From NCBI RefSeq assembly GCF_016938855.1, contig NZ_JAFHAP010000001.1, positions 119,501-183,500 of the forward strand: 64,000 nt of DNA. Direction: 5' to 3'. Within the stretch, counting starts at the first letter, position 1; each line of letters starts with the position of its first letter. This DNA comes from Polycladomyces zharkentensis. GTDB taxonomy: Bacteria > Bacillota > Bacilli > Thermoactinomycetales > JIR-001. The translations under genes were made by a program, and so were the position numbers. The notes under the pieces are model-generated. The model worked only from the letters and a program-made list of their open reading frames with translations. It was not told the DNA's origin and did not search any database. Positions 57,853-64,000 of the stretch are shown one piece after another.

Positions 57853-58334
57853 CCTTTTTCGTCCATTTCCCCTTTCATGATATCATACTCCTCCATGTCC
57901 AGCCGCATCAACACGCCCGCATCGGCGCGAATCTGCCGGACATGCTCGGATTCCCGCATTTCCCGGGGCGCCTTGTCCCATTCGACGGGTTGAAAACCCA
58001 ACGCCAGAAACAGCGGATGAACGGTCTTGGAGAGCAAAAACAAATCTTGCAACTGCAACCGTTTGGCCAATGCCATCGCCGCTCCGAACATGGAAATACC
58101 CAGATCAGGGCTCCACGATTTCCGTTCAACCACAAACGAGCGCAACAATCCGGATCGTCCATACACTTCCATCCCCACCGTCCCCGCCAGTCGCTCTTTT
58201 TCGGGGGAATCCGGTCTCTCCGCCACCAAAAAGCGTTGTACACGCTCGTCCACACCACCCGTATACAACCCCGCCCCTTCCAACATTTCCACGATGGCGG
58301 GGAAGTCCCCTGTCCGCGCCAATCGCACGCGCAT
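57849..58334 (-). CDS. ywlB: GNAT-family N-acetyltransferase YwlB
   Basis: A 161-residue acetyltransferase-fold protein. Family fold segments include LARTGDFPAIVEML, SFVVERKSWSPDLGISMF and LFLALGFQPVEW. YwlB is like the acetylglutamate synthase domain; the true substrate is unknown. The ATG at 58334 follows GGAGAGGG. Confidence 0.82.
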   Translation of the reverse strand: MRVRLARTGDFPAIVEMLEGAGLYTGGVDERVQRFLVAERPDSPEKERLAGTVGMEVYGRSGLLRSFVVERKSWSPDLGISMFGAAMALAKRLQLQDLFLLSKTVHPLFLALGFQPVEWDKAPREMRESEHVRQIRADAGVLMRLDMEEYDIMKGEMDEKG

Positions 58335-58431
58335 GAATCCACCCTCTCCTTTTCCCGTCAATCTATCACTGGAAATCTATGCGCGCCCAAGAAACAATAG
58401 AACCCCGCTTCGCTCATCCTTTGCATTTACG

Positions 58432-58460
58432 AAAGAAAGCCGCCTGAAAACCCAGGCGGC
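58432..58460 (-). terminator. Terminator of spoIIR
   Basis: GCCGCCTG / CAGGCGGC stem with a T-rich 3' side on the minus strand, 52 bases past spoIIR. Confidence 0.75.
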
Positions 58461-58511
58461 CAAAGAAGTACCTCCAACGCTCCAGACGGGTGGCGTATCA
58501 ACGCATTCATC

Positions 58512-59225
58512 TCAATGCGCGTCCCATAATCCGGTGAAAAAATCCTTCAGCGAATCCCACAAGAACGAACGCACCTGTACCGGTTTTTCCTCGGGTTGGA
58601 AGGATTCCTGTGCGGGAGCGGCCCACGCTTCATTCGTCGCCATCGCCGACAGCCGCCGCTCCTTGGTTTGTGGGACGGCATCCCCATTGCTCATGTCGAC
58701 GAAACACAACGGCGGGAACAGAACGCACCACCAATTGTCTCCCTGCCCCTTTCCGATGGTGATGCGCAACGCTTCGTATTGACCGGCGGGATATACCTGG
58801 TCACCGTACAGTTTGGTCGGAAAAGCAACCAAGCCGAAATCGACTTTCACCGGGTAGGTATACCCGTGCTGACGAACAGTTCGTTCCGCGATTGACTGAA
58901 ACAACGGCAGGCGTGAACGAATGGCCTGACGCGCCTCCACAATATTGCGCGGCCGCTGTGCCCACGTCCCGATCTCGGCGATCACGGCATCACGCACCTG
59001 CCGCTTCAACCATTGATCTTGCGCACTGTCGCTGTTGGCCAAAATACGCAATCGAATCGCCTGTTTGGGGATAACCGGTTTCTTCTCCCCTTTTTGGGGC
59101 GGGGTCGACTGAGCCGCCACGCTCATCACTGTACCGTCTGACAGCTTGTCTCCCGTCCAAAACCAACCCCATGTGCAGAAGACCATAACAGCCAATATCC
59201 AGCCATAAGTCCGTAAAAAAGGCAT
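58512..59225 (-). CDS. spoIIR: Stage II sporulation protein R
   Basis: A 237-residue secreted signalling protein. In Bacillus, forespore SpoIIR activates SpoIIGA, which processes pro-sigma-E in the mother cell. A membrane signal (residues ~8-24) is followed by the conserved IRLRILANSDSAQDQWLKR and GDNWWCVLFPPLCFVD with paired Cys. Start at ATG 59225 follows GAGGAGG. A proline- and glutamate-rich C-terminal tail is added. Confidence 0.93.
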   Translation of the reverse strand: MPFLRTYGWILAVMVFCTWGWFWTGDKLSDGTVMSVAAQSTPPQKGEKKPVIPKQAIRLRILANSDSAQDQWLKRQVRDAVIAEIGTWAQRPRNIVEARQAIRSRLPLFQSIAERTVRQHGYTYPVKVDFGLVAFPTKLYGDQVYPAGQYEALRITIGKGQGDNWWCVLFPPLCFVDMSNGDAVPQTKERRLSAMATNEAWAAPAQESFQPEEKPVQVRSFLWDSLKDFFTGLWDAH

Positions 59226-59280
59226 GACTGCCGACCTCCTCCTCATTCTCACCCACCAGTATGGACAGGCCGAGGGAGAT

Positions 59281-60174
59281 TTAATCGCCGTCATGCCGGA
59301 TTTTTTGGATGTTCGCGCACACGACCCGCGGAATCCCCGCCAAGTCGTCTGTTACATCCACTCGTACCTCCATTGGTAATTGTTGAAGCATCTCAGCCAC
59401 CGCGTCACTTTGACCCGCTCCCACTTCCATCGCCACCAAAGCCGGATCATCCAACACATCCGGCAACTGCCCGACAATGCGTCGGTAAACATCCAACCCG
59501 TCGATACCGCCGTCCAAAGCCAAAACCGGTTCAAAGTCACGCACCCGCTTTGCCAGTGTGGGGATGACATCGCGCGGGATGTACGGAGGATTGGAAACGA
59601 CCACCTGGGCATGTTTTCCCGATGTGACCAGCGGTTCCAGCAAATCCCCCTGTCGCCACACGATCCGACTTTCGACACCGTGGCGTGCCGCATTGGCTTG
59701 CGCCGTCGCAAGGGCTTGGGGGGAAAGATCGATGGCCCACACTTCCCAATGCGGGCGCTCGCACGCCAATGTGACGGCGATGGCACCGCTTCCCGTGCCG
59801 ATATCCACCACACGAACGGGACGGCGCCCAAAAATCCGATCCGCCTCCGCCAATACCCGTTCCACCAAGATTTCCGTCTCCGGACGGGGAATCAACACCG
59901 AAGGATCGACACGAAACGAGCGGCCAAAAAAGGCCTGCTCACCGATCAGATATTGCAGCGGTTCCCCTGCCGCGGCACGCATCACCCACGTTTGGAAACG
60001 ATCAGCTGCTTCCTCCGGCACGGGTTCGTCCATCCGGGTGAAAAAACGGGTGCGATCCCACTCCAATGCACTCCGCAACAGCAATTCGGATTCGAACCAA
60101 GCTGGCTCGCCCTGTTCTCCCAGACGTTCCGCCGCCCATCTGTAAGCCTTTTTTACACTTGAAAAAGCAGACAT
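59281..60174 (-). CDS. prmC: Release factor glutamine methyltransferase PrmC
   Basis: A 297-residue SAM-dependent enzyme that methylates the Gln of the GGQ motif in RF1/RF2. The SAM site VVDIGTGSGAIAVTLA and the catalytic NPPY (VVSNPPYIPRD) are present. The ATG at 60174 follows AAGGTG. It normally overlaps prfA; here 580 bases of repeats separate them. Confidence 0.95.
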   Translation of the reverse strand: MSAFSSVKKAYRWAAERLGEQGEPAWFESELLLRSALEWDRTRFFTRMDEPVPEEAADRFQTWVMRAAAGEPLQYLIGEQAFFGRSFRVDPSVLIPRPETEILVERVLAEADRIFGRRPVRVVDIGTGSGAIAVTLACERPHWEVWAIDLSPQALATAQANAARHGVESRIVWRQGDLLEPLVTSGKHAQVVVSNPPYIPRDVIPTLAKRVRDFEPVLALDGGIDGLDVYRRIVGQLPDVLDDPALVAMEVGAGQSDAVAEMLQQLPMEVRVDVTDDLAGIPRVVCANIQKIRHDGD

Positions 60175-60228
60175 CCACGTTTCACCTTCTCTTCCAAAAC
60201 GTCCGCAAACAAAAAGGGGAAGAGACTG

Positions 60229-60368
60229 CTGAAAAAATCGGTTGTGCCGTTTTCCTCTCGCTCCTTTTTCGACAAGCACAGGTTACTCGCGGGAAAACGC
60301 CTACCCTCTGTCAGAGGAACGGACCGAATTTCCCTCGAGCAACTCCGAAGCGCATCTGGTGAATACTG
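60229..60368 (+). repeat. Repeat family A, copy 4
   Basis: GTTTTCCTCTCGCTCCTTTTTCG, then CGCGGGAAAACGCC-ACCCTCTGTCAG, then GAATTTCCCTCG and a tail GAATACTGA like the AATACT tail of copy 3. It adjoins B copy 7. Confidence 0.65.
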
Positions 60369-60560
60369 ACCTCCTTGCTTTTCCGGCTCGCTCCACCTGC
60401 TGCAAGGAAACCAATGATGACCGCTTTGACCCGGTCAGCGCAGGACGCGGGCAAAAAGCGCTTCGCTTTGGGAAAATCGCCCGCGATTTCAATCCTGCGT
60501 TTCCCGAGTCCCGCTTACCTGAATAAGCATCGCTCCCTTGCGGAACAGCCAACACGCCCC
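60369..60560 (+). repeat. Repeat family B, copy 7
   Basis: CTTTTCCGGCTCGCTCCACCTG, the stem CGCAGGACGCGGGC with GCCCGCG and TCCTGCG, and the right end CCAACACGCCCC. With the preceding A copy it fills the prmC-prfA gap; 60561-60755 holds no recognisable gene. Confidence 0.7.
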
Positions 60561-60755
60561 GGCTGCCGCCACGGAGCGGAGAAGGGAATGGGTGCCCGCC
60601 GGCTTGTTGATCAACCTGGTGCATCACCCAATGGGCTGGTGAATGGGGTCAGGCAAGCCTGCACTGCTTCGAGACGGGACAACACGGAAACTCCGGGGAA
60701 TGGCCCGATCTCCTGCGCTATTCGCCTCACGGCCCAAGGCATCTACAAGCGGGCC

Positions 60756-61823
60756 TCATTCCGCCTTTTTCAACAGCTCCGCCTGTTCATGCAACGTCAA
60801 CGCATCGATGATCTCGTCCAATTCGCCGTCCAGCACTTGATCCAATTTGTGCAGCGTCAAACCGATCCGGTGATCGGTTACACGGCTTTGCGGGAAATTG
60901 TACGTCCGAATCCGTTCACTCCGATCGCCCGTACCCACTTGGCTCTTCCGGGCATCAGCCAGTTTGGCATGCTCCTCTTGCTGCATTTTGTCCAACAGAC
61001 GGGCACGCAACACGCGCATCGCCTTTTCCCGGTTTTTGATCTGGGATTTCTCGTCTTGGCATGAGACGACAATGCCGGTCGGCAAGTGGGTGATGCGTAC
61101 CGCCGATTTGGTCGTGTTCACGCTTTGTCCGCCCGGCCCGCTGGAGCAGAAGGTGTCGATGCGGATATCTTTGTCGTGAATCTCCACTTCCACTTCTTCC
61201 GCTTCAGGCAACACCGCCACCGTCGCGGTCGACGTGTGGATGCGACCGCCCGATTCCGTCTCCGGTACCCGTTGAACCCGATGCGCGCCGCTTTCATACT
61301 TGAGCCGGCTGTATGCACGATGTCCCTGTACGGAAAAGATGACCTCTTTAAACCCGCCCAATCCGGTGGGATTCGCATCCAGCACTTCGGTCTTCCACCC
61401 TTGGCGTTCGGCGTACCGGGTGTACATCCGAAACAAATCGGCCGCAAACAACGCCGCTTCCTCGCCGCCGGCCGCTCCGCGAATTTCGACGATCACGTTT
61501 TTCTCATCGTTGGGGTCCTTGGGCAGCAGCAGGATGCGCAAGCGCTCTTCCAACTGTTGCTTGCGGTCGCTGAGTTCGTCAATTTCCGCCTTGACCAGTT
61601 CATACATCTCGTCGTCCAATTTTTCCTGCAACATGGCCCGGGCATCGCTCAGTTGTTCGGTTACCCGCTTGTATTCGCTATAAGCCTGATATTTCTCTTC
61701 CAAGTCGGCTTGCTCCTTGGAATATTTGCGCAACAACTCAGGATTATTGATCACCCGGGGATCGCAGAGCAATTGGCTCAGCTCTTCGTAACGCTCCCGG
61801 ATTGATTCCAATCGGTCCAACAC
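60756..61823 (-). CDS. prfA: Peptide chain release factor 1
   Basis: A 355-residue class-I release factor that ends translation at UAA and UAG. The GGQ motif ([15 protein letters not shown]) that contacts the peptidyl transferase centre and the codon-reading PxT region ([10 protein letters not shown]) are intact. Confidence 0.97.
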   Translation of the reverse strand: MLDRLESIRERYEELSQLLCDPRVINNPELLRKYSKEQADLEEKYQAYSEYKRVTEQLSDARAMLQEKLDDEMYELVKAEIDELSDRKQQLEERLRILLLPKDPNDEKNVIVEIRGAAGGEEAALFAADLFRMYTRYAERQGWKTEVLDANPTGLGGFKEVIFSVQGHRAYSRLKYESGAHRVQRVPETESGGRIHTSTATVAVLPEAEEVEVEIHDKDIRIDTFCSSGPGGQSVNTTKSAVRITHLPTGIVVSCQDEKSQIKNREKAMRVLRARLLDKMQQEEHAKLADARKSQVGTGDRSERIRTYNFPQSRVTDHRIGLTLHKLDQVLDGELDEIIDALTLHEQAELLKKAE

Positions 61824-62023
61824 GGATGATTCACTCCCAATCCGAAAGGAAATGCCGAGATCAGGTCTCGCATCACTTTATAATATCATACCGATTCTTG
61901 CAACGGAATGGACAACCATCATGACGATGATCAAACCGCCCTTTTTCTGTATCGCATGAGCGTTTGTTGGTAAAATAAAGTGGAAACGGATGAACACACC
62001 TCGTGCGAAGAAAGGGTGAAACA

Positions 62024-63064
62024 GTGGAAATCGTCGTTCTCTTGCTGCTATTTCTGCCTCTTTTCGTCATCATGTGGTTTGCCAACCGGGCGGACAGGGC
62101 CCGTTTGTCCGACGAAAGCACGGGGACGGTTTGGGCCGTCTTCTGTTATCTGTCACTCGTCCTGCTGCATTTGCTGGTTTTGGGAATGGTGAGCCTGCTG
62201 AGCTTGTTGACCTCTCTCGCCGCATCCACTCCGATTCCGTCCGGCATGCCAGGCCCCCGTATCGATACAGCCATGTTGGAAGGGTTGAACCGGGCTGAAG
62301 TGGTTGTGATGGTGACGACACTGGCCGGGCTCATCGTATTGTTGCCGTTCGTCCGCCGTCTGATCGCCCGCGTTATTCCCATCGATTCATCCAGTCGGGT
62401 TCATGCGGCGGCCTTATCGTTGTCGGCACTGATCTTTGCCTATTTATTGACAACTGTGGCACTCGGCCTGGACAACATCGCCAAGTGGAACGAAGCCGCG
62501 CCACGCTCAACCGCCGGTACCGTCTCTTCCATCTGGGCACAGGATATCCTGTTGGCCTTGCTCGCCATGGTCGGGGTAGGCTGGTTGGCACGCCGCCGAT
62601 TTGGTGACGCTTTGCAACGTCTTGGCATTGTCAAGCCCAGTCTGCGCCAATTGGGATCAGGCGTCGGCATTGGTTTGGCGATGGTGGTCGTCGCTCAGAT
62701 TGTGGAACAATTACTGTATGCAGCCGGTATCCCCGTCGATCCGCATGTGGAAAAAGTGACCGAGCAAGTGATCGGACCGCTGTTCTCCTCCATTCCGGGC
62801 ATCCTCACCCTGGGATTGGCGGCAGCACTGGGTGAAGAAAGCCTCTTTCGGGGAGCATTGCAACCACGGTTCGGGATTTTGTTCACTTCCGTTCTGTTTT
62901 CGTTTATCCACAGTAATTACGGGCTGTCCATCTCTACGCTGATCGTGTTCCTTCTCGGACTGGTGCTGGGATGGATTCGCCGTCAACACAACACCGTCAC
63001 GTCGATGGCCGTACACGCCACGTACAACATCACGCTGGGTATATTGGCACAATTTCTTCGTTGA
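62024..63064 (+). CDS. CPBP intramembrane metalloprotease
   Basis: A 346-residue membrane protein with about eight spans. The CPBP/Abi motifs are EE-x3-R (GEESLFRGALQ), then FSFIHSNYG with its His and NTVTSMAVHATYN with the second His. Such proteases cleave prenylated or membrane peptides; the substrate here is unknown. GTG at 62024 lies 5 bases after AAGGGTG. Plus strand, placed between prfA and tdk. Confidence 0.85.
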   Translation: MEIVVLLLLFLPLFVIMWFANRADRARLSDESTGTVWAVFCYLSLVLLHLLVLGMVSLLSLLTSLAASTPIPSGMPGPRIDTAMLEGLNRAEVVVMVTTLAGLIVLLPFVRRLIARVIPIDSSSRVHAAALSLSALIFAYLLTTVALGLDNIAKWNEAAPRSTAGTVSSIWAQDILLALLAMVGVGWLARRRFGDALQRLGIVKPSLRQLGSGVGIGLAMVVVAQIVEQLLYAAGIPVDPHVEKVTEQVIGPLFSSIPGILTLGLAAALGEESLFRGALQPRFGILFTSVLFSFIHSNYGLSISTLIVFLLGLVLGWIRRQHNTVTSMAVHATYNITLGILAQFLR

Positions 63065-63097
63065 ACAACAAAGGACCGGTGATCCGGTCCTCAAGTC

Positions 63098-63240
63098 GTT
63101 GACAAAGTTCGCGGGGTCCGATTCGCTCCGTCACGACAACGAGCGTCGACGACGGGAAATTCGGGCCCGCTCCCCGAAAGGCGGGTGGCTGTGTTCCCGC
63201 AGGCGACCTTTGAGATAAGTGAGACAGTAGCAAACAGGAA
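63098..63240 (-). repeat. Repeat family A, copy 7
   Basis: On the minus strand CGTTTTCCTGTTTGC, CAAAGGTCGCCTGCGGGAACA, GCCACCCGCCTTTCGG, CCCGAATTTCCCGTCG, ending ACTTTGTCAACG. It follows the CPBP gene directly. Confidence 0.65.
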
Positions 63241-63283
63241 AACGTCAGATCGCTTCAGAACCGCCGATCCGGTCCTTTGACGC

Positions 63284-63760
63284 TCACGACCGAAACGGAT
63301 TGAGCCATTCCAACCAGCCACTTCGCCAACGCACGTGGATGCGGTAACGGGGCACGGCCACCGACAAGCGGCGGTATACCTCCTGTTTGACAGCCGTTTT
63401 CTCGGCTGCTGTTAAGCCGGGTTCGGGCACGATGGAGACGTGTGCATTGCCACCCAATACCTCCACGGTGGCGTCACGGACTCCCCTCACCTGCTTGGCC
63501 ATCCGGGCCAGACGATGCATATCGCCTGTCACTGTATGCGTGTACCAGTCACCTACCCTCAGATTGGGATTGGCGTTGGTGATGCCCATATAACCGTCAT
63601 CCCGGTTGAAGCGATGAGCCTCGTTTCGATTCGCGGCCCGCTCGTAAGTAACATGACCCGCCCCGTTTTTCGCCGTGCCTTCGCGATTGGCGGGTCCACA
63701 TGATGTGCATACCAAACTGAGTAAGACCAAACTCCCGATCCACCAGTCAATCCGTCGCAT
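63284..63760 (-). CDS. YhcN/YlaJ family sporulation lipoprotein
   Basis: A 158-residue lipoprotein. The signal peptide ends in a lipobox (SLVCTSCG; Cys ~21). The domain DATVEVLGGNAHVSIVPEPG followed by VYRRLSVAVPRYRIHV is the YhcN/YlaJ fold found in spore inner-membrane or cortex lipoproteins. AGGAGGTG precedes the ATG at 63760. It is the gene upstream of prfA on the minus strand here. Confidence 0.82.
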   Translation of the reverse strand: MRRIDWWIGSLVLLSLVCTSCGPANREGTAKNGAGHVTYERAANRNEAHRFNRDDGYMGITNANPNLRVGDWYTHTVTGDMHRLARMAKQVRGVRDATVEVLGGNAHVSIVPEPGLTAAEKTAVKQEVYRRLSVAVPRYRIHVRWRSGWLEWLNPFRS

Positions 63761-63817
63761 TCATACCCACCTCCTGGGAGTAGTGTGCGCAATGCGACGG
63801 AAAATTAGTGGTCGGCC

Positions 63818-64000
63818 TCAGGAATGTGTCACCATGCGATCCGCTTCCACCACTTCGTGGCAATGGCGGCAACGCGCCTCATACTGCTCCTTGGCCCCAA
63901 CCTGAATCACCGGCTCTTCCGAAGAAGCGGGCTTTCCGTTGACCAAACGCTGGGTCCGCCCGGCAGGCCCGCCACATTTTACACAGATCGCCTGCAATTT
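63818..64000 (-). CDS. tdk: Thymidine kinase, C-terminal part
   Basis: The last 60 residues of a type II thymidine kinase run off the window edge. The C-terminal zinc ribbon ([19 protein letters not shown] and [16 protein letters not shown]) is complete. The enzyme phosphorylates thymidine for salvage. tdk upstream of prfA is the usual Bacillus arrangement, here interrupted by two other genes. Confidence 0.93.
   Translation of the reverse strand, partial: KLQAICVKCGGPAGRTQRLVNGKPASSEEPVIQVGAKEQYEARCRHCHEVVEADRMVTHS

Noticed and set aside
59225-59260. Sigma-F promoter upstream of spoIIR (GGTGAGAAT on the minus strand)
   Set aside because: The -10-like motif matches, but there is no GYWTA -35 at 15 bases and transcription would start inside the ribosome binding site.

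Overview
The window reads as a chromosomal segment of an endospore-forming, Gram-positive bacterium of the Bacilli. It carries spoIIR, spoIID, spoIIQ and spoIIID, and the Bacillus-type order tdk ... prfA-prmC-spoIIR-ywlB-ywlC-mntP-ywlE-rpiB-ywlG-glyA-upp-atpIBEFHAGDC, followed by ywzB-ywmB-murA-spoIID-spoIIQ-spoIIID-fabZ. The fairly GC-rich sequence, an 11-subunit-type nuo operon beside atp, and the mix of families would suit a Thermoactinomycetaceae-like thermophile. That placement is inference, not proof. Almost all genes lie on the minus strand.

Layout. 0-2 kb: methionine importer metN-metI behind a SAM-I riboswitch (metQ expected just outside the window). 2-20.4 kb: a cell-surface polysaccharide region. 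It holds a priming sugar-phosphate transferase, an NAD-dependent sugar epimerase, an aldehyde dehydrogenase, a LytR-CpsA-Psr ligase (plus strand), and a long minus-strand operon with four Wbp-type enzymes, a 2-epimerase, three GT4 glycosyltransferases, a flippase and an O-antigen-ligase/polymerase. The enzyme set matches the five-step UDP-GlcNAc to UDP-ManNAc3NAcA route, so an anionic secondary cell-wall polymer is the likely product, with the LCP protein attaching it to peptidoglycan. 20.6-30.1 kb: fabZ, malic enzyme, pgsA, an EpuA-domain protein and the sporulation/murA block. A truncated spore photoproduct lyase gene lies between spoIID and spoIIQ. 30.2-40.4 kb: a small membrane gene with a frameshifted start, a structured RNA candidate, and nuoN-M-L-K-J-I-H-C-B-A. 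40.7-41.8 kb: an AbrB-family membrane protein. 42.5-49.9 kb: the complete ATP synthase operon. 50.6-61.8 kb: upp to prfA. 62-64 kb: a CPBP protease, a YhcN/YlaJ sporulation lipoprotein and the 3' end of tdk.

The most unusual content is between the genes. Two families of short, non-coding, MITE-like repeats (called A and B here) occupy most large intergenic gaps. Family B (about 200-240 bp, termini related to GCGTGTCTGAT) contains a long hairpin whose stem is kept in copies of different sequence, with at least one compensatory base-pair change. One B copy lies exactly where nuoD should be, between nuoC and nuoH, and nuoD is absent from the operon. A third, strongly folded element (30560-30835) looks like a mobile structured RNA without its protein gene. 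Two tiny membrane-peptide genes 18 kb apart share a GLIN...LSLPxW motif.

Starts were chosen from ribosome binding sites, and many are GTG or TTG. No rRNA, tRNA, CRISPR array or intact transposase was seen.
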